From: Mumia sp. zg.B17
GTDB taxonomy: Bacteria; Actinomycetota; Actinomycetes; Propionibacteriales; Nocardioidaceae
Assembly: GCF_019550915.1 (NCBI RefSeq)
Contig: NZ_JAHWCI010000006.1
Span: 682,001-746,000, forward strand
DNA length: 64,000 nucleotides
Direction of reading: 5' to 3'
Shown: piece after piece, positions 39,396-48,677 of the stretch
Position numbering within the stretch: the stretch's first letter is position 1
Layout of the letters: the number at the start of each line of letters is the position of its first letter
Translations under genes and position numbers: made by a program
The notes under the pieces: generated by a model
The model's input: only the letters and a program-made list of their open reading frames with translations
Told to the model about the DNA's origin: nothing
The model's database searches: none

Positions 39396-41414
39396 CTACT
39401 CGTCGACCCAGTAGCCACGCCCCCCGAACCATCCTCCGTACGAGCCACCGTCGTACGACGAGCTGCCGCGCGATCCGAGATAGCTGTCCACGACCGCGAC
39501 GCCGAGGTCGTCGAGCTCGGGCGCGACGACTCGCCCGTCGACGCGACGCGCCATCTGCTCGATGAACCTCGCGAGGCCGGGGTCGTCCCCGAGCCGGAAG
39601 AACGTCGTCTGGGCCCCGAAGCGGCCGACGTCGTCGAGCGCCTTGACGGTCACCGCCACTGTCCGTGGTGCCGGCGGGTACGAGAAGAAGACCTCGCCGT
39701 CCTGCTCCAGGTGCGACGTCGGCTCGCCGTCGGTCACGATCAGCAGCACGGGCTGGGCGTTGGGGTGCTTGCGGAAGTGGCGGCTCGCGAGCATCAGCGC
39801 GTGGTGCAGGTTGGTGCCCTTGTCCCACTTGGCGTCGAGCGCGGTGAGCTGGTCGATCTCCATCACCTCGGCGTACGGCCCGAAGCCGACCAGCTGCAGG
39901 TGGTCGCCGCGGAACCGGCTCTGGATCAACGTGTGGAGAGCGAGCGCCGTCCGCTTCATCGGCACCCAGCGGCCGTCCATCGCCATCGAGAAGGACGTGT
40001 CGACGAGCAGCGCCACCGCCGCCTGCGTCCGCGCCTCGGTCTCGCTGACCTCGACGTCACCGATGTCGAGGCGAACGCCGCCGCGTGGGTCGCGGCCCTC
40101 GGACGCCGTCCGGGCGACGGCGTTGGTCACAGTGCGCGTGACGTCCCACGGCTCGGTGTCGCCGAACGCCCACTCGCGCGTCGCCCCCGACATCTCGCCC
40201 GCGGCGCCGGCCCGGCGTACGTCGCGGGCACCCTGGCGACCCGACATCCGCTGGGAGACGTCGCGCAGGAGCGACTTCCCGAGCTGACGGATCGCCTTGG
40301 GCGACAGCCGCAGAGCGCCGTCGGTCCCCCGCTTGAGGGCGCCGCTGTCACGCAGCGCCCGCTCGAGGTCGGTGAGCGTGCGCGCGTCGACCGCCGCCTC
40401 CTCACCGAGGTGCCGCTCCAGCGCATCGAGGTCGATGTCACTCATCCGCGCCCCCGGGTAGGCCTGCGACAGCTGCTCGCCGAGCGCGTCCAGAGCGGCG
40501 ATCTCCTGCAGGACGCCGGTGCCGTCCCCGAGCCCGAGGCCCTGGTCGCCGCCGAACTCCTCGGAGCCCGACCAGTCCTCGCCGGGCCGTAGCGCCTGGA
40601 GGTTGGCGTCGAGCTGCCCGAGCGCCTCCTGGAGGTCGGGGCTGCCGAAGGCGTTCGCCGACAGCGCCATCAGCTCCTCGCGCTGCTCCGCAGTCATCGA
40701 GCCGAGCATCCGCTGCGCGGCAGCCGCCCGCGCGGCCAGCGAGTCGATCAGCTCCTCGACCGTCTCCGGGTTCTCCGGGAAGAAGTCGCCGTGGCGCTCC
40801 ATGAACTCGGCGAACTGGTCGTCGGTGTCCTCACCGCGACGGTGCGCCGCGAGGAGGTCGTTGAGATCGCCGATCATCTGCGCGACCCGGGCGCGGTCCT
40901 CGTCGGTCGCGCTCTCGAGCGCCTGCTTCATGCCGGCGAAGTGCTGATCGAGGAGCTCACGACCGAGCAGGTCCTTGATCCGCTCGTAGTCCTCGCGCGC
41001 CTGCGTGCTGCGCCACTGGTAGTCCGAGAGCTCCGAGACCGCCGCTGCGGTGGACGGCGGCAGGTCCTGGATCCGCATCTCCGCGAACCGGGCGTCGTCG
41101 TCCAGGTCACGAGCGAGCTGCTTGCGCTCCTCGAGAACCGCACGGTCGAGGAGCTCACGCGCCTCACGCAGCGTGCCGTCGAGGTCGTGGCGGTCGAGGA
41201 GGTCACGTCGGCGCTGGGCGACACGTCGCGCCAGGTCGTCGAGCCCGGCCTGACCGTTCGTGCCGCGCCGCAACACCTCGCGCACCGCACGCTCCGGCGA
41301 CGACCCCGCCATGACGTCCTCACCGATGGCGTCGAGCGCCTCCCCGAGGTCCACCGGGGGCGCCAGCGGGTCTCCGCCGGTGTAACGCCCGTACGAGCTG
41401 CCGCGCCTGGTCAT
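39396..41414 (-). CDS. VWA-domain protein paired with MoxR ATPase
   Basis: A 672-residue cytosolic protein with a long helical, charged N-terminal half (residues 1-440, many Glu/Arg) and a C-terminal von Willebrand A domain from about 450. The MIDAS metal site is visible: LLVDTSFSM (DxSxS), KWDKGTNLHHAL (threonine) and LLIVTDGEPTS (aspartate). The C-terminus is Gly/Ser/Tyr-rich (SSSYDGGSYGGWFGGRG). Its ATG overlaps the MoxR stop (ATGA). MoxR-VWA pairs act as ATP-driven metallation or remodelling chaperones. Size and order recall the mycobacterial Rv0958-Rv0959 pair. The target is unknown. Confidence 0.88.
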   Translation of the reverse strand: MTRRGSSYGRYTGGDPLAPPVDLGEALDAIGEDVMAGSSPERAVREVLRRGTNGQAGLDDLARRVAQRRRDLLDRHDLDGTLREARELLDRAVLEERKQLARDLDDDARFAEMRIQDLPPSTAAAVSELSDYQWRSTQAREDYERIKDLLGRELLDQHFAGMKQALESATDEDRARVAQMIGDLNDLLAAHRRGEDTDDQFAEFMERHGDFFPENPETVEELIDSLAARAAAAQRMLGSMTAEQREELMALSANAFGSPDLQEALGQLDANLQALRPGEDWSGSEEFGGDQGLGLGDGTGVLQEIAALDALGEQLSQAYPGARMSDIDLDALERHLGEEAAVDARTLTDLERALRDSGALKRGTDGALRLSPKAIRQLGKSLLRDVSQRMSGRQGARDVRRAGAAGEMSGATREWAFGDTEPWDVTRTVTNAVARTASEGRDPRGGVRLDIGDVEVSETEARTQAAVALLVDTSFSMAMDGRWVPMKRTALALHTLIQSRFRGDHLQLVGFGPYAEVMEIDQLTALDAKWDKGTNLHHALMLASRHFRKHPNAQPVLLIVTDGEPTSHLEQDGEVFFSYPPAPRTVAVTVKALDDVGRFGAQTTFFRLGDDPGLARFIEQMARRVDGRVVAPELDDLGVAVVDSYLGSRGSSSYDGGSYGGWFGGRGYWVDE

Positions 41415-42796
41415 CCGTACACCGTCTCGCCTCCGGCGGAGTCCTTCCCGATCCGGCGAGCGAGGAACAGCCCTTCGAGGGCCAGCTCCATCGCGCTCGC
41501 CCGCTCTCCGTCGTCGGCCGCCGCCCCCAGGCGATCCATCACCTCGTCGTACAGCTCCGACTCACCGAGGACCGGCAGGCCCGCCAAGACGTCCGAGGCC
41601 GCGACCTGCTCACCTGTCATCACGGTCGCACCGGCCGCGAACGCCTCGACCAGGAGGGCGAAGTCGATGCCGCGCAGGCGGTGCCGCACGGTCTCCGCCG
41701 TCGCCGTCCGGAGGACGTGGTCCAGGATCTCCCGCTCACGACCCTCCTCGCCGGTCTCGAACTCGATCTTGCCGCCGAGCACGTCGACCGCGGTCTCGAG
41801 GTCGACCACGCGGGCGACCGCGGTGGCCTCTCCCTGGATCGTCGCGCGGTGCAGCGCCGACGCCGCGACGGTCTCAGCGCCGGCGATCGAGAACCGGGCC
41901 GAGACCCCCGACCGCTGGTCGACGGCGTTCGACTCGCGCAACGACCGTGTGAAACGGGCCAGGATCTCCAGGAGGAAGTCAGGAACCGTCGCGACGAAAT
42001 GCGCCTCCTGCTTGACGACGGCGATCTCGTCCTCGAGCTCGAGCGGGTAGTGGGTACGGATCTCCGCGCCGAAGCGGTCCTTCAAGGGCGTGATGATGCG
42101 TCCGCGGTTGGTGTAGTCCTCAGGGTTGGCGGTGGCCAGCACGAGGACGTCGAGCGGCAGGCGCAGCACATAGCCGCGGATCTGCACGTCGCGCTCCTCC
42201 ATCACGTTGAGCATCGCGACCTGGATCCGCTCCGCCAGGTCGGGAAGCTCGTTGATCGCGACGACGCCGCGGTGCGAGCGCGGGACGAGGCCGAAGTGGA
42301 TGGTCTCCGGGTCGCCGAGCGACCGGCCCTCGGCCACCTTCATGGGGTCGACGTCGCCGATCAGGTCGGCGACGCTCGTGTCGGGGGTCGCGAGCTTCTC
42401 GGCGTACCGCTCGTCGCGGTGCCGCCACGCGACCGGCAGCGCATCGCCCAGCTCGGCGGCCCGCCGGCGGGAGGCCGGGGTGATGGGCTCGTACGGATGC
42501 TCGCCGAGCTCTGACCCGTCGATGACCGGGGTCCACTCGTCGAGCAGGCCGACCAGCGTCCGCAGAAGGCGGGTCTTGCCCTGTCCACGCTCACCGAGCA
42601 GGACGACGTCGTGCCCGGCGATGAGCGCGCGCTCGAGCTGAGGGAGCACCGTGTCCTCGAGACCGTGCAGGCCGGGCCACGGGTCGCGCCCCTCGCCGAG
42701 CGCGGCGAGGAGGTTGTCACGGACCTCCTCGCGGACGGACTTCTGGACGTGGCCGGCGGCGCGCAGCTCACCGACGGTGGAAGGAGAGGCGTTCAC
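41411..42796 (-). CDS. MoxR/magnesium-chelatase-type AAA+ ATPase
   Basis: A 461-residue AAA+ ATPase. Walker A GERGQGKTRLL at about 71-82 and Walker B GVVAINELPDLAERIQVAML near residue 180. Sensor 1 is LVLATANPEDYTNRG, the arginine-finger region is PLKDRFGAEIRTHYP, and the C-terminal helical lid follows. The GTG at 42796 has TAGCGT 6 nt upstream (leaderless). It is co-translated with the VWA protein (4-bp overlap). Partners hydrolyse ATP to remodel or insert metal into a client; none is encoded beside them. Confidence 0.92.
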   Translation of the reverse strand: MNASPSTVGELRAAGHVQKSVREEVRDNLLAALGEGRDPWPGLHGLEDTVLPQLERALIAGHDVVLLGERGQGKTRLLRTLVGLLDEWTPVIDGSELGEHPYEPITPASRRRAAELGDALPVAWRHRDERYAEKLATPDTSVADLIGDVDPMKVAEGRSLGDPETIHFGLVPRSHRGVVAINELPDLAERIQVAMLNVMEERDVQIRGYVLRLPLDVLVLATANPEDYTNRGRIITPLKDRFGAEIRTHYPLELEDEIAVVKQEAHFVATVPDFLLEILARFTRSLRESNAVDQRSGVSARFSIAGAETVAASALHRATIQGEATAVARVVDLETAVDVLGGKIEFETGEEGREREILDHVLRTATAETVRHRLRGIDFALLVEAFAAGATVMTGEQVAASDVLAGLPVLGESELYDEVMDRLGAAADDGERASAMELALEGLFLARRIGKDSAGGETVYG

Positions 42797-42808
42797 GTCT
42801 CCACGCTA
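42797..42808 (-). promoter_or_regulatory. Leaderless -10 box of the MoxR gene
   Basis: TAGCGT (42808-42803 on the minus strand) followed by 6 nt and the GTG at 42796. Confidence 0.5.
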
Positions 42809-42871
42809 GTCCGGGACCCCAGGATCCACCGACGACGTTTCGCTGAGCGCAGACAGAGGAGGCCCAGCGCG

Positions 42872-44326
42872 TCAGAGCCGGAGCTCCCCCGTCGCAACCA
42901 GGACGACGCCTACCCCGGCCGCTGCGACGAGCACCGCGCAGCACAGGGCCTCGGCACGGGTGAACACCCGCTGGTGCTGCTCTCGACGCGCCACCACGTA
43001 GAGGACCACTCCGGGCGCGTAGACGATGCACGCCATCAGGAGGTACTCGACGCCCGCCGCGTAGAGGAGGAACAGCGCATAGAGCACGGCGAGCACGGCG
43101 ATCCGCTGCTGCCGTCGCCGGACGGGCTCGTCCTGCGCACCGTAGGTCTCGCGGGTCACCGTGAGCTTGAGCGCGTAGGCGGCCGCCAGGAGGTACGGGA
43201 TGAGGACGAGCGCGGTGTCGAGCTTGAGCATGAAGCTCAGCGCGTTCTCGATCACCAACGACACGAGCAGCAGCGCCTGGACCGCCAGGTTGGTCACGAG
43301 CAGCGCGAGGATCGGCGTCGCGTGCTCGTTGGTGCGGGCGAGGAAGCGTGGCATCACCTGGTCACGGGCCGGCGTGTAGAGGATCTCGGCGCTGATCAGG
43401 GTCCAGGCCAGGAAGGCGCCCTGGACCGACACGACGACACCGACGCTGACGAATGTCGTCCCCCAGCCGCCCACGACCGACTCCAGCACAGCGCCCATCG
43501 AGGGTTGGCGCGCGTCGGCGAGCTCGCCGCGGGGAAGCACCCCGTACGAGACCATGGTGACGGCCACGAAGATCCCCAGGACGGAGAGAAGACCCGTCAC
43601 GGTCGCCCGCCCGACATCGCCCCGGCGGCGTGCCAGCCGCGAGTAGACGCTCGCCCCCTCGACCCCGAGGAAGACGAACGTCGTCACCAGCATCGTGCTC
43701 TTGACCTGCTCGAAGACCGCACCGGCGGTGTGCGTCCTACCGCCCCAGAGGTTGTCGGCGAAGACCGTGGGATCGAAGGCGAGCGCGACGACCACGACGA
43801 AGGTCAGGATGGGCACGAGCTTGGCCGCCGTGACCACCCGGTTGATCACGGCCGCCTGCCGCACGCCTTGCGCGATCAAGGCGTGGAAGACCCACACGAC
43901 CACCGACGCCACGGCGACGGCCAGCACGGTGGTGCCGTCCCCGAGCGACGGGAAGAACTCTCCGAGGGTCGCCATGGTCAGCACCATGAAGAAGACGTTC
44001 CCGGCGACGTTGCTCGCCCAGTAGCCGAACGCGGCATTGAACCCGAGGTAGGAGCCGAACCCGGCCTCGGCATAGCTGTACATGCCGGTGTCGAGGTCGG
44101 GCCGCCGGACCGCGAGCGACTGGAACACGAAGGCGAGCATCATCATCCCCGTGCCCGCGATGGTCCACGCGATCACCGCGGCGATCACCCCCGCGGCCGT
44201 CCCGAACTCCTGCGGCAGGGTGAAGACCCCGCCCCCCACCATCGAGCCGACGACCAGCCCGGTCAGGGTGAGGACCGAGACCTTCTGCAGCCCGGGAGCG
44301 GCCTCGCGCGTCACCATCCCCGCCAC
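42872..44326 (-). CDS. APC-family basic amino acid/ornithine antiporter-like permease
   Basis: A 484-residue membrane transporter with about 12-13 helices. It begins VSVLTLTGLVVGSMVGGGVF, the unwound TM1 of basic-amino-acid/polyamine antiporters (ArcD/LysP-like), with TM6 around FVFLGVEGASVYSRLA. Start GTG 44326 lies 4 nt after the lysX stop; ATG 44317 is an alternative. Co-transcription with LysX suggests it supplies lysine or a related basic amino acid to lysyl-tRNA and lysyl-lipid synthesis. That role is inference. Confidence 0.85.
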   Translation of the reverse strand: MAGMVTREAAPGLQKVSVLTLTGLVVGSMVGGGVFTLPQEFGTAAGVIAAVIAWTIAGTGMMMLAFVFQSLAVRRPDLDTGMYSYAEAGFGSYLGFNAAFGYWASNVAGNVFFMVLTMATLGEFFPSLGDGTTVLAVAVASVVVWVFHALIAQGVRQAAVINRVVTAAKLVPILTFVVVVALAFDPTVFADNLWGGRTHTAGAVFEQVKSTMLVTTFVFLGVEGASVYSRLARRRGDVGRATVTGLLSVLGIFVAVTMVSYGVLPRGELADARQPSMGAVLESVVGGWGTTFVSVGVVVSVQGAFLAWTLISAEILYTPARDQVMPRFLARTNEHATPILALLVTNLAVQALLLVSLVIENALSFMLKLDTALVLIPYLLAAAYALKLTVTRETYGAQDEPVRRRQQRIAVLAVLYALFLLYAAGVEYLLMACIVYAPGVVLYVVARREQHQRVFTRAEALCCAVLVAAAGVGVVLVATGELRL

Positions 44327-44330
44327 CCCG

Positions 44331-47300
44331 TCAGGCGTCTGGACGGACGAGGGGGAACAGGATCGTGTCTCGGATCGACAGGCCGGTCAGATTCATGACC
44401 AGGCGGTCGATCCCCAGGCCCATGCCGCCGGTGGGAGGCATCCCGTACTCGAGGGCTCGCAGGAAGTCCTCGTCGACCTGCATCGCCTCCGGGTCACCGG
44501 CGGCCCCGCGCAACGACTGGGCGACGAGCCTCTTCCGCTGGTCGACGGGATCGATGAGCTCCGAGTACGCCGTCCCCTGCTCGGCGGCGAACATCACCAG
44601 GTCCCACTTCTCCGCCAGGCGCGGATCGACCCGGTGCTCCCGGGTCAGTGGCGCGTTCTCCTTCGGGAAGTCGGTGTAGAACACCGGCGTGGTCGTCCTG
44701 CTCTCGCAGAGCTCCTCGTAGATGTCCTCCAGCACCGGGCCCCAGTGCGCCTCCGGGTCGACGTCGAGCCCGAGCGCCTCGGCGTGGCGCAGCAGTGCTG
44801 AGACCGGCGTGTCGGGCGTGATCTCTTCACCGAGCTTCTCTGACACCGCCTCGCAGACCGACTTCGCCGGCCAGTCGCCCGAGAGGTCGATCTCGACCCG
44901 CTTCCCGTCCTTGCCCGTGCGCCGTGCCAGCGGCGACCCGTAGACCGCCGTGGCAGCCTCCTGGATCAGCTCCTGGGTCAGGACGCGCATCGTGGTGTAG
45001 TCGCCGTAGGTCTCGTAGACCTCGAGCGAGGTGAACTCCGGGTTGTGCTTGAAGTCGACGCCCTCGTTGCGGAACTGCCGTCCGACCTCGAAGACCTTCT
45101 CCATGCCGCCGACCAGGAGCCGCTTGAGATGGAGCTCGGTGGCGATCCGGAGATAGAGGTCGAGGTCGTAGGCGTTCAGGTGCGTCTCGAACGGTCGCGC
45201 GTTGGCCCCACCGTGCACCAGCTCCAGGACCGGCGTCTCGACCTCGACGAAACCACGAGCCTGCAACGAGTCACGGACGCTGCGCACGATCGTCGACCGG
45301 GTGTAGGCGAGGTCTCGTGCCGCCGGCCGCACGATCAGGTCGACGTAGCGGTTCCGTACCCGGGCCTCGGGGTCGGTGAGGCCCTTGTACTTGTCCGGGA
45401 GCGGACGCAGCGCCTTGCTCGTGATGAGAAGGTCCTCCGCCCGCACCGACAGCTCCCCACGCCGCGTGGTGACGACCCTGCCGGTGACGCTGACCTGGTC
45501 GCCGAGGTCGATCTCATGACGCCAGAGGTCGTACGTGGGCGCCGGGACCTCCGAGGCGTCGACCATCACCTGCAGGTCGCCGCTCCCGTCGCGCAGCGTC
45601 GCGAACCCCAGCCCGCCGAGCTTGCGCTTGAGGAGCACCCGGCCGGTGACGGAGACGTGGAGACCCGTCTCGGTGTCGGGCGGCAGGGTCCCGGCCTCCT
45701 CCACGACCTGCGCCAGCGTGTGCGTGCGGGGAGCGACCACGGGATAGGGGTCGATCCCCTTCGCGCGCAGACGGTCGAGCTTCGCTCGCCGTACGCGCAT
45801 CTGCTCGGGGAGGCGCTCGGTCGACAAGGCCTCGGCGACCGGGTCGGGCTCCGGCGGCATCAGCGCGAGGACGGCGGCCGCGTGGGACTCGCCGGCGGTG
45901 TCGAACGCGTCGTCATCGTCGCTGCGGCGGAGCAACCGCGACAGCGACGGGCGGATGAGGAACCCCTCTGCGCTCCCCGCCGCGGTCCCGACGCGCGGCA
46001 GGTCCGAGGCGTACTCGAAGCACATGTAGCGCGGCTGCCAGGACGGTTGGTACTTGGCGTTCGACCGGTAGAGCGACTCGAGCTGCCACCGGTGGCTGGC
46101 GATCAGCAGCGCCTGTCGCCAGAGCCGGGCGACCGGCCCCGCTCCGATCTGGGCTCCGCGCTCGAAGGCCTCACGGAACATCGCGAAGTTCAGTGAGACC
46201 CGGCCCGCGCTGAACTCGACGGCGTGCTCGGCGAGCGAGGTCACCATGAGCTCGATCAGCCCGTTCTCGGCCGACGGGTCGCGGCGCATCAGGTCGAGCG
46301 ACAGCCCGCCACGCCCCCAGGGCACGAAGCTGAGGAAGCCGCGCAGCGCTCCGTCGGCGTCCTCCGCCCGGACCAGGAGGCAGTGGCCGTCCAGCGGGTC
46401 GCCGAGGCGCCCGAGCGCCATCGAGAAGCCTCGCTCGTCACCGCCGTCGCCGCGCCAGTCGGCAGCGACCCGCTCGAGCGCGGCGAAGTCGTCGGGCGTC
46501 AGGCTGGAGTGCCGGACGATCGTCGCGGTGTAGCCGTGCCGCTGGATCCGGCCCACCGACTGGCGGACGTCCTTCATCCCCGGACCGTTGAGCGAGAACG
46601 ACTGCAGGTCGACCACCGCCTCGTCGCCGATGTCGAGCGCGATGAGACCGGCCTTCGCGTACGCCGCGGCGCCCTTCTCCCCCGCGCCCATGACGGCGAG
46701 CGAGAGTCCGCTCGCACGCGCCGCGTCGCGCCACCGGGCGATGGCGGCGTCCCACCGAGCAGGGTCCCCGACGGGATTGCCGCTCGCCAGGCTGACCGAG
46801 CCGACTCCCCGGTACGACACGCCGGCACTGGCGTCGGCGGCCTCCTCGGTGTCCCAGACGACTGCCTTGTCGCGTCGGGTGGCGAAGTAGCCCAGCGAGT
46901 CCTCGTCGCCGTAGTCGCGCAGCAGCGTCCGCACCCGGGCCTCGTCGGCGACGTCGAGCACACGGCTGGACCGAGGCGGCCGGAACAGCAGCTGGACGGA
47001 GAGCAGCACCACCGCGGCACCGGTGAGGCCGACGAGGGCGCGGAGCCAGAGCGGCGCAGACACCGTCGACTCGCCTGCGACCCGGCCGACGTCGGCCAGC
47101 ATGCCGTTCCAGACGTACTGGACGGCATCCTCGAAGCTCGGCGCCTCGCCGACTCGGAAGACGAGGGCCGCTCCACCGAGGACGACCACCGCACCCCCGA
47201 CGAGGAGGCATCCGGCGGCGAGACTCACGCTGCCGGGCACCCGGCGCGCGGTGAACTGCGGCCGGGCCACCCACGCGACCACGATGGCGGCGGCGGTGAT

Positions 47301-47696
47301 GGCGATGCCTCCGACCACGGGGACGCTCGGACCGTCGTCGACGAGCGTCACGACGCGGCCGATCTCGGGCACCAGGAGCCACCACACGACCACGAACCAC
47401 CAGGCTGCGCGCAGCCGGCGGCGGAGGGCCACCGCCGTCACGACGAGCAGCGCGGCATAGACGATGCTCGGCACGATCGGGATCGTCAGCAGCGACACGG
47501 GGTCGTTGTCCTCCGAGAAGTAGCGTCGCCACGAAGGGACGACCGAGGCGATCAGCACGACCGTCGCGAACCCGAACATCACCGCGGCGAAGACGTCGGG
47601 CCACCGGTCGTCGCGCGGGCGGTGGAGGACGGCGATCGAGCGCCTCTCCCGTTCGTCGGCGGCGGCCGTGCCGCGACGTTGTCCGACGCGGCTCAT
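44331..47696 (-). CDS. lysX: Bifunctional lysylphosphatidylglycerol synthase / lysyl-tRNA synthetase
   Basis: A 1121-residue LysX protein. The N-terminal 250 residues hold about seven membrane helices. Residues 270-560 are the MprF-like lysyl-transfer domain (DUF2156; DEARVRTLLRDYGDEDSLGY, RGFLSFVPWGRGGLSLDLMR). From about 630 comes a complete class II lysyl-tRNA synthetase: OB-fold (VSVTGRVLLKRKLGGLGFAT), motif 2 FEVGRQFRNEGVDFKHNPEF and motif 3 GMGLGIDRLVMNLTGLSIRD. It charges tRNA with lysine and moves it to phosphatidylglycerol, which lowers membrane charge and gives resistance to cationic peptides. The ATG overlaps the upstream gene's stop (ATGA). Confidence 0.96.
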   Translation of the reverse strand: MSRVGQRRGTAAADERERRSIAVLHRPRDDRWPDVFAAVMFGFATVVLIASVVPSWRRYFSEDNDPVSLLTIPIVPSIVYAALLVVTAVALRRRLRAAWWFVVVWWLLVPEIGRVVTLVDDGPSVPVVGGIAITAAAIVVAWVARPQFTARRVPGSVSLAAGCLLVGGAVVVLGGAALVFRVGEAPSFEDAVQYVWNGMLADVGRVAGESTVSAPLWLRALVGLTGAAVVLLSVQLLFRPPRSSRVLDVADEARVRTLLRDYGDEDSLGYFATRRDKAVVWDTEEAADASAGVSYRGVGSVSLASGNPVGDPARWDAAIARWRDAARASGLSLAVMGAGEKGAAAYAKAGLIALDIGDEAVVDLQSFSLNGPGMKDVRQSVGRIQRHGYTATIVRHSSLTPDDFAALERVAADWRGDGGDERGFSMALGRLGDPLDGHCLLVRAEDADGALRGFLSFVPWGRGGLSLDLMRRDPSAENGLIELMVTSLAEHAVEFSAGRVSLNFAMFREAFERGAQIGAGPVARLWRQALLIASHRWQLESLYRSNAKYQPSWQPRYMCFEYASDLPRVGTAAGSAEGFLIRPSLSRLLRRSDDDDAFDTAGESHAAAVLALMPPEPDPVAEALSTERLPEQMRVRRAKLDRLRAKGIDPYPVVAPRTHTLAQVVEEAGTLPPDTETGLHVSVTGRVLLKRKLGGLGFATLRDGSGDLQVMVDASEVPAPTYDLWRHEIDLGDQVSVTGRVVTTRRGELSVRAEDLLITSKALRPLPDKYKGLTDPEARVRNRYVDLIVRPAARDLAYTRSTIVRSVRDSLQARGFVEVETPVLELVHGGANARPFETHLNAYDLDLYLRIATELHLKRLLVGGMEKVFEVGRQFRNEGVDFKHNPEFTSLEVYETYGDYTTMRVLTQELIQEAATAVYGSPLARRTGKDGKRVEIDLSGDWPAKSVCEAVSEKLGEEITPDTPVSALLRHAEALGLDVDPEAHWGPVLEDIYEELCESRTTTPVFYTDFPKENAPLTREHRVDPRLAEKWDLVMFAAEQGTAYSELIDPVDQRKRLVAQSLRGAAGDPEAMQVDEDFLRALEYGMPPTGGMGLGIDRLVMNLTGLSIRDTILFPLVRPDA

Positions 47697-48580
47697 GCGG
47701 ACGCTCCTTCCTTCGGGTGCACGCCACGGTCGTCCGCCGAGACGTCACCGTGGCGAGCAAGGCCGACGGCACCGGCGACGGCGAGCGTGAACCCGACGAC
47801 GGCGGCCCACTCCCACCCCGGACGTGTCTGGTCGCCGAGCAGCACGACGCCGACCACGGCAGGCGCGACGGTCTCACCGACGACCAGCGGGCCGGTGGCC
47901 TGGGTGACGGTGCCGCGCTGGAGTGCGGTCGAGTAGGTCAGCATGGCGATCGCGCCCGCGACCACCAGCGCGTACGCAGCGGGCTCGAGCAGGAGGAGCC
48001 GCAGGTCCCCCGGCAGATCCTCGAGCGTCACGGTCTCGGGCAGCATGCGTGCGGCCACCGAGGTCGCGCCGTACTCCAGACCGGCGACCGCGCCGAGCCC
48101 CACCGCCCCCGCGGGTCCGGCGAGACGTGCGAGCGGCACCGCGACGACCCCGAGGGCGACCGCGGCGACGAGCACACCCCACCGCTCGACGTCGCTCACG
48201 TCGACGCTGCGGTCCTCGGTCGCCGAGAGCCCGACCAGGACGAGCCCTCCGAGGACGACGACGAGCGCCACCTTGTCGGTGCGGTTCAGCGGCATGTGCA
48301 GCACGATCGCGCCCAGGACAGCGGTGACCGCGAGGAAGCTGGCGACGATCGACTGGACCACGAAGAGCGGGAGCGACAGGACGGCGACCAGCGAGAGCAG
48401 CCACCCGAGCCCGTCGAGCCCGACGCCGAGGAGATAGCGCCAGGACCTGGCGAGGCGTAGGAGGAGCCGAGGGTCGAGCCCTGCAGCGGCCTCCGTACGG
48501 CGCGCCGCGAGCGCCTGCAGCACCGAGGCAACGCCGTAGCAGGCCGACGCACCGAATGCTCCCAGAAGGCCCCATATCAC
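47693..48580 (-). CDS. DMT/EamA-like multi-helix membrane protein
   Basis: A 295-residue membrane protein with about 9-10 helices and two similar halves, as in drug/metabolite or NIPA-type transporters. TM1 GLLGAFGASACYGVASVLQA, TM3-4 SLPLFVVQSIVASFLAVTAV, and a second-half signature GTVTQATGPLVVGETVAPAV. The GTG at 48580 is chosen for the leaderless TACCTT box 6 nt upstream. First gene of an operon with lysX (ATGA overlap) and an APC permease. A role in lipid or amino-acid handling with LysX is possible but unproven. Confidence 0.75.
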   Translation of the reverse strand: MIWGLLGAFGASACYGVASVLQALAARRTEAAAGLDPRLLLRLARSWRYLLGVGLDGLGWLLSLVAVLSLPLFVVQSIVASFLAVTAVLGAIVLHMPLNRTDKVALVVVLGGLVLVGLSATEDRSVDVSDVERWGVLVAAVALGVVAVPLARLAGPAGAVGLGAVAGLEYGATSVAARMLPETVTLEDLPGDLRLLLLEPAAYALVVAGAIAMLTYSTALQRGTVTQATGPLVVGETVAPAVVGVVLLGDQTRPGWEWAAVVGFTLAVAGAVGLARHGDVSADDRGVHPKEGASA

Positions 48581-48592
48581 CCCGTGAAGGTA
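48581..48592 (-). promoter_or_regulatory. Leaderless -10 box of the lysX operon
   Basis: TACCTT (48592-48587 on the minus strand) followed by 6 nt and the GTG at 48580. Confidence 0.55.
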
Positions 48593-48677
48593 GCGGACTT
48601 CACGGGCGGCGGCACGGTTCCTGGACGACACTGGCCCCATGGGGAGGACGCCTCGACTATTCCGCCGTACCTCCGTC

